A stretch of DNA of 64,000 bases from Hirsutella rhossiliensis (taxonomy: Eukaryota; Ascomycota; Sordariomycetes; Hypocreales; Ophiocordycipitaceae): NCBI RefSeq assembly GCF_020360975.1, contig NW_025408670.1:5766001-5830000 (forward strand), in the 5' to 3' direction. Below the pieces are notes generated by a model that was not told the DNA's origin, did no database searches, and saw nothing but the letters and a program-made list of their open reading frames with translations. Shown here in pieces: positions 1 through 8,899 of the stretch; the first letter of the stretch is position 1, and each line of letters opens with the position of its first letter. A program made the position numbers and the translations under genes.

Positions 1-159
1 TTATATTAGAAAGGTTAATAAAGATATACTCTAGCGATATATATAAGCTATTATATAACTTCTCTAAAGTAAAATTATATATACGTAGCTTCCTAGTAAT
101 AGTCTAAAGTTACTATTAGTTAAAAACCTTTAACTTCTTATTACTATATATATTAAGTA
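1..159. other. RIP-degraded AT-rich sequence
   Basis: CpA and TpG are almost missing and stops fill all frames. I see no gene or recognisable element here. Confidence 0.6.
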
Positions 160-522
160 TTACTATTTGCCCTAGAGCAAATCTCTATTCGGCCTAACCC
201 GCTAAAGTAAAAGTACCTAGATATTACTAGCTAGTACTTTATATTAGCTATCTCTTAATAGGAAATCCTTAGAAATTTCTAGAGAGCTCTTACTTCGTAA
301 AAGCGTACTCGAGCGCCCGAGCTAGTAGGGGAGGGGTCCCCCTTAGGGAGGGGCCCTACTATAGGGGTTTATCCCCCGCGCGAGGTGAGCGCGACGTATA
401 AGACGAGACTTGAAAATACTTAAGATATCGCAATAATGACTAAGATATATATCATCTAATTAAAAAGGAGGATTTCTAGAGAATCCGGGCCGAATAGAGA
501 TTTGCTCCGGGGCAAATAGTAA
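160..522. mobile_element. MITE-like element with 35-bp terminal inverted repeats
   Basis: Bases 160-194 and 488-522 are inverted copies of each other: 33 of 35 positions match and both mismatches are transitions. Each end starts TTACTATTTGCC and is flanked by TA (158-159 and 523-524), as expected for Tc1/mariner-type target duplication. The 363-bp interior has no reading frame and includes a GC-rich block (about 300-400) with G- and C-runs. Its size, paired ends and lack of coding fit a non-autonomous DNA transposon. No second copy is visible in this window, so mobility is inferred. Confidence 0.65.
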
Positions 523-524
523 TA

Positions 525-1040
525 CTCTATATATTAGAGGTAGAATTATTCCTATTAAAGGAACCTATTTATAGAGGTCTAGGATTATTAATGTGTTTAT
601 TGATTAGTGTGGAGGCGAGCGGGGCCGAGAGGTTAGAGTCACGCCCACAGATGGCCCAAGCCACGGCCGAGGCGACGGAAAAGGGGTCTTTCGGACCATC
701 TTAGCACTCCTAGCAGGACGACGTGCGGCAGGCGTGACCCGTGTACAAGAGCACCTCTAATACCACTCTTTTAACTAATTGTTTGTGGTATCTGTGCCTT
801 AAGGAACGTAGTAAAGAATATGTCGCATCCGCCCGTGGAGGTGCGCCCGCAGCATATATAGCAGGCTTTCTATCCATACTCCATATTCCATACGGGCCCG
901 TATGGAATATGGAATATAGAATACACCTCGTATGGAATAAAGAAAATAACGTTATCTATCTTAAGCTACCCTTGAGGCCAGCCAAACAGAATAGGTAGTA
1001 CTCCGCCACTGAACCATGTTACCAATGACCGCCGTGTTCT
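525..1040. other. Non-coding 3' flank of the hAT relic
   Basis: This stretch keeps CpA and TpG, so it is little affected by RIP. It lies downstream, on the minus strand, of the hAT transposase relic and contains repeated TATGGAATA motifs and a long palindrome. It is probably the 3' terminal region of that transposon. No exact terminal repeat or target duplication could be defined. Confidence 0.4.
880..913. repeat. 34-bp perfect palindrome
   Basis: The two 17-base arms are exact reverse complements centred on GGGCCC at 894-899. The motif TATGGAATA recurs just to the right at about 930. Its position beyond the hAT stop codon suggests a subterminal transposon element, though that is an inference. 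Confidence 0.75.
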
Positions 1041-1930
1041 TCAGTCTCCTTCAACTACATCGACTGATATCCCACGGGTGATGCCACTTTTGATCCAAAT
1101 TTTCATGCACTCCCCTTTCTCGATCGTATGACTTCCTAATAGACACCGATCCCATGATATTGTCCTTCTCGCTCCGGAGAAGACACGCTCTGGCTCGGCG
1201 GACATAGCAGGTATCGAGAGAATATCGATTGCCATCTTAGAGAGGCGAGGATATCTTTGCTGTTGTTCCTCCCTGCGCTACCAGATCAACGGAGAACAGT
1301 CGATGGAGACAGGCGTCTGCGTCGTAAAAGATTTATACTCGTCAACCTCATTCATGGCTGGACTGACAACATCAAGCTCGGGCCCGAGCTAGCAGATCGT
1401 ATTCGTCGAGCTGGTGAGACTGATACCTCAGCTCAGGAGTTATGGTACTTATTGGCAAAACCTGGTAGTGTTCTTCCTAGTATCTTTTCACACTATCCAG
1501 CACCGGGTTGTGCCAGGACTTAGGCCAATGTTTTTGAATGTGAGCCATTCGCCTCGAAGGACGAAGTATCATCGCTGCCCCGTACGCAGGGCTTTCATCC
1601 GTTAGTCGATAGTACTTATCAAAGACAGCCCAAGAAGCTGCGATATAGCTGCGCAGTGGATGCCTCTCAAAGTACTTTCGGAAGGACTGTGTGTAGTGCT
1701 TGCGGAAAACATCCATGGCCAAGAGCGTGCGGTCGAGCGTGGTATAGCGGCCCTCGGTAAGTTGAGTGATCTTCTAGAACGGTTGTAGGAACGCGCGTAA
1801 ACGTTTCCTCGAGGATTCGCCACTCTTCATGTGTGAGATAGTCTTCCTGTAAGTCATCATAATACTTTTTCTGATATCACTCCACATGCTCCTGGAGATC
1901 TAGAGTGACGTCTAAAAGAGGGAACCAGGA
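1041..1930 (-). pseudogene. hAT-family transposase, truncated and frameshifted
   Basis: Minus-strand translation shows two blocks typical of fungal hAT transposases. One at 1477-1722 contains FDKYY, TDESP and HWPKSW. The C-terminal dimerisation block at 1041-1235 contains LSIPAMSAEPERVFSGARR, followed by a conserved W and an ECMKIWI-like segment; RYPRLSKMAID bridges into it across 1235-1250. hAT proteins cut and paste DNA using an RNase H-like core. The N-terminal half and zinc finger are missing, and internal stops and frameshifts break the frame between about 1240 and 1930. Because CpA/TpG are retained, decay here is by truncation and indels rather than RIP. Confidence 0.85.
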
Positions 1931-2193
1931 ATTCCAATGCGTATCGTTGTCGAGCCCAGCGAAGTTCCTAGCGCCACCGCCTGCTTGCGTTCTTTTCTCT
2001 CGCCTGTCTTTGTCTTGTTTGTCTCTCAAATCTTCAGTCTTCGTCCCTCAAGGCTCCTCGCGCAACCCATGAGGGGTTTCCTTACCTGTAATAAACTAGT
2101 ACTACTACTTATGAAGACCTTTCGTTCCTTAAGCAATACAACGTTGGATTGTATTCACCACTGCCTCCCCCTAGGACTCACACACGTGTCGCG
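1931..2193. other. Intergenic spacer
   Basis: Normal-composition sequence between the hAT relic and the 3' end of the secreted-protein gene. No element is recognised. Confidence 0.5.
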
Positions 2194-3234
2194 TCAAATC
2201 CATGCCCATTCATATTTCAAATCCAACAATCCGAATAGCTTCTCCAAAAGTGACTTTTGAGTTAACCCAAACATCTCCTCCTCGAAAGCAATTAATACCT
2301 CACCTAGCACCTGTTGGGTAGCTGGTATATCCCCTAAAGCCTTATTCCATTCAAACATTACTAATTTATCAGCTACTGCGTCTGAAATTTTCTTTCCCTT
2401 AAAATTGCATATTGTAATTATCTCCAGGGATTGCGTAGTATCTATATCGTTATTTCGAATTTTAAGATTATCTAATGCGCCCAGAATATCTGTAAGTAAC
2501 TCCCCAGTTATTTCGTGATGACCGAAATGAGAGGTAAACGTCGGTAATTTAAACTTATCAAGCTGTTCATAAGCATCGAATTCGATCTTATTAAACTCGA
2601 CTTCGGTGGTGTTCTTTAACTCATCCCCCGGCATTTTATTAAGACACCCATAAGCATCTCTAGCGAATATAGCGATCTTCCATAGATGTCGAATACGTTT
2701 TAGTATTCGTAAGACAGGCGTGTCTGCATCGGGCTGCAGGGAGCGATCCAGGATAAGATTGGCAAGCCGCCTAAAAGCGGGGATAATTTCTTCATTTTTC
2801 CATATGCTTCTTTGGTCTTGCTCAGGCATTCCGACCTGGTTGGATGCCTGATCTTCGATATTGAAGGCTGGCGCAGTCAACTTAGGACTAACTTTCGAAA
2901 TGCAGGTGCAAACGTAGTCCATTTGGAAACTCAATAGGCCCCGTGTATCGCGGCAGGGTGAGGCGTTGACATAGAAGTCTGGATCGAGACGACTGCCAAT
3001 CCCGAATTGCTCGCCTTTGATCTTAGGGTCGGGGGTGCTGGTGGCCTTCCAAAGAGCGCAATGTGGTGGCAAGTTTTCCCCGAACGTTCTATAAAACTCG
3101 GCGAAACAAGGGGTGTTCTCGCATAGACTCACGAAATCGGAGTTGCGAGGTGAATCCAAGCCAGGAGTGGCAACGGCGGGTGCATTAAAAATGCTAGAAG
3201 CGATAAAAAGACTGACTAGGATAAGGCTCTTCAT
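2194..3234 (-). CDS. Secreted protein of unknown function, candidate effector
   Basis: An uninterrupted 346-codon minus-strand frame. I start it at the ATG at 3234 because it yields MKSLILVSLFIASSIFNAPA, a short charged start and hydrophobic core followed by AVA and TPG, a typical signal peptide with cleavage near residue 22. An in-frame ATG 15 codons upstream (3279) would bury that signal. The mature protein has eight Cys, six in the first third (CENTPC, PPHC, SPC, CTC), which suggests disulphide-bonded extracellular folding. The C-terminal two thirds are helical-looking and charged (for example FEEEMFG). No known domain is recognised. No intron is needed. It sits in a normal-composition island between a hAT relic and RIP-degraded DNA, a setting in which plant-pathogen effector genes are known to occur; a role as an effector is inference only. 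Confidence 0.7.
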   Translation of the reverse strand: MKSLILVSLFIASSIFNAPAVATPGLDSPRNSDFVSLCENTPCFAEFYRTFGENLPPHCALWKATSTPDPKIKGEQFGIGSRLDPDFYVNASPCRDTRGLLSFQMDYVCTCISKVSPKLTAPAFNIEDQASNQVGMPEQDQRSIWKNEEIIPAFRRLANLILDRSLQPDADTPVLRILKRIRHLWKIAIFARDAYGCLNKMPGDELKNTTEVEFNKIEFDAYEQLDKFKLPTFTSHFGHHEITGELLTDILGALDNLKIRNNDIDTTQSLEIITICNFKGKKISDAVADKLVMFEWNKALGDIPATQQVLGEVLIAFEEEMFGLTQKSLLEKLFGLLDLKYEWAWI

Positions 3235-3279
3235 TGTTGCTAAAATAAATTTATAACCACTAAGTGTTAAATAAAGCAT

Positions 3280-3892
3280 AAGGAAAGCGACGAGGAATAA
3301 GAGATATAAATACTATTTGCATGAGGGAGATAGGACCGAACTCCGGTAAAGATATTACTAAAGATATAAGGCTGATAGACCCCCGGCCTAGAAGGACCTG
3401 CTATATAAGGGCACACCTAGCAGGAGGGCCACCCTAAAGAGATAAAATATAAGGTAACCTTTAGCCTAGCAGGGAATATTAAAGACCTATATTATATATA
3501 TTATATTTTTATTCCGTTAGCGGCGGAGACCTTATAAATACTTTACTAGCCTAAAAAAATTTTTTACGGCCGGTTAAGCTATAACGCGGTAGCTTCTACT
3601 AGCTAAGGCCCCTTAAGGGGCCCCGGCCTTAAGAGGCTATAGGCCTAGCTAAAGAGCTAAATTATTTCTTAGTATATTTAATATAATACCTTTTAAAGTT
3701 AAATTATTACTTTTTACTAAAATATAGTATATAACTCTAGGCTAAGAAAAGAAGGGGAAAGATAATAAGAACGCTTTTATAAGGGAGAAATTCTATATAT
3801 AATAAGACTAAACTATAAAGACTATAAGGGAGATTATATTTATCTATAAATACTAAGAGAGTTTTAATAATTTAGTCTAGTATAATACGAAT
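3280..3892. other. RIP-degraded sequence, no gene
   Basis: AT-rich and CpA-depleted, with many stops. The only structure noted is the perfect 16-bp palindrome GGCCCCTTAAGGGGCC at 3607-3622. Composition switches abruptly from the gene island around 3300-3450. Confidence 0.5.
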
Positions 3893-3897
3893 AATAC

Positions 3898-3994
3898 TAT
3901 TAGGATAAGAAAGGGCCTATAACACGCGTTAGTAACACCTCTATCGGGGGTGCCCTTATTTTGCATAGTATAGCGGTATTTTACTAGCTTAATA
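3898..3994 (+). repeat. TRIM-1 5' LTR (97 bp, RIP-mutated)
   Basis: Differs from the 3' copy at about ten positions, all transitions. Nine of these have CpA/TpG in the 3' copy and TpA here. Confidence 0.88.
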
Positions 3995-4007
3995 GTTATA
4001 AGCCCGG
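3995..4007 (+). promoter_or_regulatory. TRIM-1 primer-binding site
   Basis: GTTATAAGCCCGG directly abuts the 5' LTR. Allowing one RIP change (GTTATGAGCCC) it complements the GGGCTCATAAC anticodon region of initiator tRNA-Met, the half-tRNA primer known for Copia-type elements. Confidence 0.7.
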
Positions 4008-4258
4008 TTGCGGGTCCCCGCTAGGCGAATTAGCGAGCGTTGAAAACCTATTCCAGAAGCTGCGCTAGCTGGTTAGTCCGTTATTCGACTCCTAGGGTGG
4101 TCATGATGCGCTGCGGGTAGCTGACAGCCTAAATCCAAAGAGTCAGGGGGGTTGCCTGTGCCTCGTCAACTACACCGGAAATCCCATCTATTTGCCAGAT
4201 AAGGCCCTATTGGTCTTACGGGTAGCTTGCTGGCTCCATAGAAGATGCAGCCATCAAC

Positions 4259-4268
4259 CTAGGGGGTG
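4259..4268 (+). promoter_or_regulatory. TRIM-1 polypurine tract
   Basis: CTAGGGGGTG lies immediately before the 3' LTR start TGTCA. The same tract, CTAAGGGGGTG, precedes the LTRs of Copia-2 and TRIM-2. Confidence 0.7.
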
Positions 4269-4365
4269 TGTCAGGACAAGAAAGGGCCTATAATACGCGT
4301 TAGTAACACCTCTATCGGGGGTGCCCTCATTTTGCATGGTGTAGCGGTATTTTACCAGCTTGACA
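4269..4365 (+). repeat. TRIM-1 3' LTR (97 bp)
   Basis: Starts TGTCAGGACAAG and ends CAGCTTGACA. It keeps TG/CA dinucleotides and is followed by the AATAC duplication. Confidence 0.88.
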
Positions 4366-4370
4366 AATAC

Positions 4371-4831
4371 TTTAAAGTACTTTACTAAGCGACCGACTAA
4401 AGGTATAACGATATTCCCTCATGTCACACGACAAGGCAGTATGGATGACTGAGCGGCGATCGGGAAGAAGATCCCCTGTGAATCGGGCAACGAAAGACTC
4501 TTGATTTCTATCTAATAAAAGAAATCGATCTCTCTTATATACGTGAATAGAGAGACTAAGGGCAGCTGCTGCCTGCAGGCAGCAGCTTGACTAGCGTGAC
4601 TGCCTATTAGGCAGTAGGCAGCACCGTGAATGAGCGTCTGATCTTGACACCTCAACCAATCTGTCTCTATACATATAACGGGCACGGCCAGCAAAATTCT
4701 CTATCATGTCCCTAGGCTAGGCCATTGGAAATCCGTTTTGTTGTTGCTGGGTTTAATGTAATAGCCTTTCCCAGGCAGGCAGGCGATTAGCATGAGTGCA
4801 CCCAAAGTTATGGTCGTCCTTGGTTGCTCTG
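4371..4831. other. Non-coding island with palindromes
   Basis: Normal-composition DNA between TRIM-1 and the small secreted protein gene. It holds a 24-bp perfect palindrome at 4564-4587 and a nearby inverted CTGCC/GGCAG pair (about 4600-4614). A short minus-strand frame here (4512-4694) has no supporting signal. Confidence 0.45.
4564..4587. repeat. 24-bp perfect palindrome
   Basis: Arms AGCTGCTGCCTG and CAGGCAGCAGCT meet at the PstI-like CTGCAG centre with no spacer. Confidence 0.8.
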
Positions 4832-5164
4832 CTATCGACCAGTGCTGTGCTTATGTTTCTTGATTGGCCCTTGAAGAGTAGAACCATCCGAATTGACTTG
4901 GCGATTCCTCGACCTAACATAGCGGTTCCTTCGCCAAACCTGCTGACATACGACGGATGTAGGTTTCGAAAATGTATTAGTCTGAAGTCCGTTACCACCT
5001 GGCTTCATATTTCTGGCGTTTTTCAACACGATCCGGAGTGCTTGCAACAGAGAGGTCTCTTTGTATATAGGGCGCTTGTTACGAGCAAAGATCACCGGGT
5101 GTTTCATAGACGCAGCGGCGGCCAGTCCAACTAAAAGAGTAAGAAGAATAGTTATGATTCTCAT
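4832..5164 (-). CDS. Possible small secreted protein (110 aa)
   Basis: A 110-codon minus-strand frame opening MRIITILLTLLVGLAAAAS, a good signal peptide with likely cleavage near residue 18. The remaining roughly 90 residues are basic (many K and R), contain a single Cys, and match no family I recognise. The start is preceded by a C/T-rich leader ending GTTAACATG and by TATAAATAG about 90 bases upstream, a plausible fungal promoter layout. A second minus-strand frame overlaps the 3' half (4753-4998), so an unrecognised intron could change the C-terminus. Low Cys content and overlap keep confidence moderate. Confidence 0.45.
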   Translation of the reverse strand: MRIITILLTLLVGLAAAASMKHPVIFARNKRPIYKETSLLQALRIVLKNARNMKPGGNGLQTNTFSKPTSVVCQQVWRRNRYVRSRNRQVNSDGSTLQGPIKKHKHSTGR

Positions 5165-5251
5165 GTTAACGAAAGTAGATGGGTAGTAGAGTAAGTAAGA
5201 CTTGTAAACTTAAAATATAACGTAGAAGCTGCAAATGAGATAGCAAGGCCC

Positions 5252-5260
5252 CTATTTATA
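5252..5260 (-). promoter_or_regulatory. TATA-like box of the small secreted protein gene
   Basis: TATAAATAG on the minus strand, about 90 bases before the ATG at 5164, followed by a pyrimidine-rich leader. Confidence 0.35.
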
Positions 5261-5264
5261 TTAT

Positions 5265-6109
5265 ACCGGAGACAACACTGTAATTATACGGGTCTGATTA
5301 GGTAAACACTGTGTATTATTACGAACTTCTACTTTGCTATAGTGTTCATATTCTATAGCACTTTGATAAACCAGGTATATCTGCAAAGTGGCTAGCAGCT
5401 AGCGTGTCGCGGTAATGCGGCTGTCTTAAAAATATGGACTTCAGGGGCGGTGGGTGATACCGTCAGGTATTACTCGTGCCTGCCCCCACTTTATTGGGAT
5501 TCGCTTTGGCTCACCCACTAAAGTGGGTCAACTCTCCCCTGTAAAAATTCTTCTCTTCTGCGGACTGTTAGCAGCCTGTTGTTAGTGGATAATTATTTTC
5601 AGGTCACCCGACCATGCTTCTGCCTCTCTAGCCCTAACGGGACTCTAGCAAGCACTAAAAGGCAGACTTCGGAGAGTAGTTCGTCTCCTCGTGGGAAGCT
5701 GGTCTCGAATAACGGCATGCCTCGTGCTGCCTCGCCTTCTATCGTCTCGCGGCCCTGACCTCTTCTGCCGCCTCGCGGCCCGACTTCTTCTTCTCGCGAA
5801 GGAGATATCAAAAGTGGGCATAAAAGTAAATAGAGGGACTTTTCGTAGTAGATTCTCAGATAATCTAAAAGTCCGTTTTATTTATGTGTTGATTGCTCTG
5901 CCCCCGGTTGCCCTTTTCCCGTCTAAACAGACAGCCCCTTTTATATCCCTCTAAGCCTCTCCTAAGTTAATATCCCGTTTTTAGGTATAGTATATATTCT
6001 ATTAGAAAGAGGGCACTTCTTACTACTTATTAAAGGCTATATAAGTTATCTACGTTAGTAATATTAGCTCTATCTCCCCGATTAAATAGCTCTTCTAGCT
6101 ATTAAATAG
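5265..6109. other. Mixed-composition sequence, no supported gene
   Basis: From about 5400 to 5950 the sequence is GC-richer and un-RIPed and contains the inverted pair ACCCACT/AGTGGGT near 5513-5528. Short frames on both strands (5599-5811, 5691-5954) overlap each other and carry no recognisable motif. From 5960 it becomes RIP-degraded. It could hold an old LTR, but no paired copy is visible. Confidence 0.4.
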
Positions 6110-6234
6110 AGGCCCTAACTAACTAGTATATAGCTCTAGCTATTCGGTATATAGAAAAAGTAGGTAGTATAGCTAGTTAAGGCGTAGCGCCGATACTATA
6201 AATTTAAGTATATATATTCCCTACGCTTACCTTA
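6110..6234 (+). repeat. Left terminal inverted repeat of unit D
   Basis: Pairs with 18726-18850. It includes the run GTATATAGAAAAAGTAGG, identical in both arms. Confidence 0.75.
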
Positions 6235-6299
6235 CGTATTATAATAAGAGCCGCCTTAACTAAGGAAAGTAAGGTTATCGTAATATCTAGGAAATCGTT

Positions 6300-7062
6300 A
6301 ATTAAGCGCTTAGCGGTATTATAATAGTTACGTCTTTAATATAGGCCCTCCCTATATAAATCTTACTATACTTCTCCTTTATCTTAAACGTCTTCCTTAA
6401 CCTTATCCTACTATATAGCTAGCTTATATAAGGGTATTATAATATAGATCTCGTCTTATATAAACTCCTATAAGGGCTCTTATAAGGGTGCTTATAAGGG
6501 CGCTTATAAGGGCATCGCGACCTATATTTCTTCCTATATATAGTCTACCAGCTAGCATTATAATAAGCCGACTTAGGGATCGCCGGTAAGATTATTATTA
6601 GAGCCTAGCTTACGGTAAGTAGCCTATTAATAGGCCCGCTATAAGCGTATACTTAGCTCGTATATATCGCCGTATTCTTAAAGGTATTATAGCCCTCGCT
6701 TTATTACTATAGCGGCTAACTCTTTAGTAGTTATTAGTACTAGCGGCGCTATTAAAAGCGGCGGCGGCGGCGGCCTTATAGCCTTACTACGTTTAATACT
6801 TTCTATAATCTTATATACTAATAGGTCTCGCTTTATACTATGTATTTTCTTAAGATTAAGGGCGCCCTTAGGCCTACCTTTACCTTATATAATAAGCGGC
6901 TTATAAGGCGCCGTAAAGCTAGTTAAAATAGCTTATAGCGCCTATATATACTATAAGGGGTTAAAGTTATTAAGTTATAACGCTAGCTTTATCTCTTTAA
7001 GCTATTAAAAGAAAATATACTAGTATAGTAAGCCTATACTTATAGTAAAGCTATAAGGGTAG
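6300..7062 (+). pseudogene. RIP-degraded coding relic inside unit D, left part
   Basis: Plus-strand frames read through apart from TAA/TAG codons that RIP would create from Gln and Trp codons. A GGC/GCC run near 6755-6775 encodes low complexity. No domain can be named. The frame is cut at 7058-7062 by the target duplication of Gypsy A and probably resumes at 17103. Confidence 0.35.
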
Positions 7063-7248
7063 TATAAAAGTCTTTAACTATTATAGGTTATAAGCTTAAG
7101 CTATAGCCTAAGCTATATAGTTATATATAAAGGGCCGGATCTTATATATATATATATAGGCTAGCTATATATAAAAGAGCTCTATATAGCTTATTAATAT
7201 TATTTTATAAATAGTACTTATATATACGCCTCTACTTACTCTATAATA
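7063..7248 (+). repeat. Gypsy A 5' LTR (186 bp)
   Basis: Matches 16912-17097 and, inverted, 62801-62986, all exactly 186 bp. It starts TATAAAAGTC and ends TATAATA. Confidence 0.88.
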
Positions 7249-7399
7249 GTATAAGCTATTAATTAATAGATCTAATAGATATCTCCTTAAAAAGGGTACC
7301 GTTTTTTAAGGGAGCACCCTACTACCCCTTAAGTAAATAGGAAGTATTATAGCTATCCTAAAAGCAATTAAAAGCATAACGGCTAGTAAGAAGAATAAG

Positions 7400-8790
7400 G
7401 TTCTAGCTATACTAAGGGAGCTATTTATAAGACTAGTATTAACCCCTATAACCTCTATAACGCCGGTTATAGTAGCGGTACTATTAATATAAAGGCCGCT
7501 TCTTTAGCTAACTTAAAATAGTAAGCTTAAGTCCTTTTACTTCTTCCTTAGCTAGCTATAGATAAAGTTTATAATAAATAAGAAATAGGGCTTAAACGGC
7601 TATTATAATATAGCGTAGTATTCGCTCCTTTATACGCTACTAAAGCCCTAGATATAGTAGATTTCTAGATTCTAAGATAAGGGCGGCCTTAAAAGTAAAC
7701 GCGACCTATAGGACTTCTTTTAATACCTTATATATACGTTTAGTAATATATAAGAGCGGGAGAAGGTATAAGATAGGCTATAGACCCTTAAGTAAAGAGA
7801 TAGGTAGACCTTTAGTAAATTCCTCCTTAACTTTAAAGAAACGCTCTTATAAGTAGCGGGAACTATAATATAAAAAGATAGCGCGAAGCTTATATAGTTA
7901 TAAAACTTAATTACGCTAGCCTTATAAGAGCTACTTATCCCTATAATTATACTTACTAACTATAGTAAGTATATAAGCTAGTTAATAAAGGTAGTATAGG
8001 GCTATAAGTAAACGCTACGTTTTTAAAAGCTTTATAAGTATATACTATATAGTAGTAATAAGATTACTACTCCTTTATAAGAAGAATAGCTAACTATCGA
8101 TATTAATAAGGATACCTTAATATTAGCTACTTATATAAACCGAGCTAAATATAGTAAGAAGTTATTATTAAATATCCTTTATATTATCTTATACTTTAAG
8201 TAGCGGGCGAAGTAAGTAATAAGTAAGGAAATTAAGAAAAGGAAGGCTAACGGCCGCTACTTATATTAAAGCGCGTTTATATACTTTATATTAAAATACT
8301 CTTTCTTTTTAGCTAAGCGGCCTATAGTAGTTTAGGTAGTAAAGATAAAACCGCTCTTTACCTTAGATAATAAAGAGGACTTTATACCCTTAGGCCTAGA
8401 GAAAAAAGAGTAGCTCTAGAGTAAAAATAAGCTCTAAAGCCTTAATTACTAGTACTAGTAAAAGAGAAAGAGGAATTATCCGCCTATATAAAAGAAGAGC
8501 TTACTTTAATATAAGTTATAATTAATAACTCTTTACCTATCGCTACCTTTATAAATAAGGGCTATTAGTACTATACTATAGTTAACGAAGCGCTTATATA
8601 AGAGATATAAGTACTAGTAAAAAAGATCGCTTTAAGGTAAGTAAAGGGCGCCTTAAGTATAATAGAAAGTATAGTAATTAAGGGTATTATATAGCTAGCT
8701 ATAGAGGTTAACGGTTATTATAAGCTTATTATAGCCTATATAATCCCTTAACTAGAGTTTCCTTTAATCCTTAGGAAACTCTAGTTATTA
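7400..8790 (+). pseudogene. Gypsy A gag and protease relic
   Basis: A plus-strand frame with RIP stops. A CCHC-type knuckle is recognisable at about 8262-8330 with Cys codons turned to Tyr. The retropepsin follows at about 8540-8790: the expected active-site D-S/T-G now reads INKG, with the phrase VNEALI downstream as in other fungal Gypsy proteases. It supplied the capsid and the polyprotein-cleaving enzyme of the retrotransposon. It is non-functional now. Confidence 0.65.
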
Positions 8791-8899
8791 TATATAGAGT
8801 TATATTTAGTTTTATATTAAAAGAAGCTATAGTTTAAGCTTATATAATAGTAGGTCTACTATAATAATAGTTTTATAAGTATAAGATTAAGCGAATAAG

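Larger units (their letters stand above)
3898..4365 (+). mobile_element. Complete TRIM (miniature LTR retrotransposon), TRIM-1
   Basis: Two 97-bp direct repeats (3898-3994 and 4269-4365) flank 274 bp with no coding capacity. The right repeat begins TGTCA and ends TGACA. The left one reads TATTA...TAATA, as expected after RIP. The direct repeat AATAC lies immediately outside both ends (3893-3897 and 4366-4370), a perfect 5-bp target-site duplication. A primer-binding site follows the left LTR and a G-rich polypurine tract precedes the right LTR, giving plus orientation. At 468 bp it meets every structural criterion of a TRIM, a non-autonomous element that needs another element's reverse transcriptase and integrase. 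Confidence 0.9.

Noticed and set aside
741..998. 85-aa plus-strand frame
   Set aside because: It spans the 34-bp palindrome and transposon 3' flank; no start context or protein motif.
1257..1605. Plus-strand frames opposite the hAT relic
   Set aside because: Shadows of the minus-strand transposase sequence.
5599..5954. Overlapping frames on both strands
   Set aside because: No motif, no signal peptide, mutual overlap; left as anonymous sequence.
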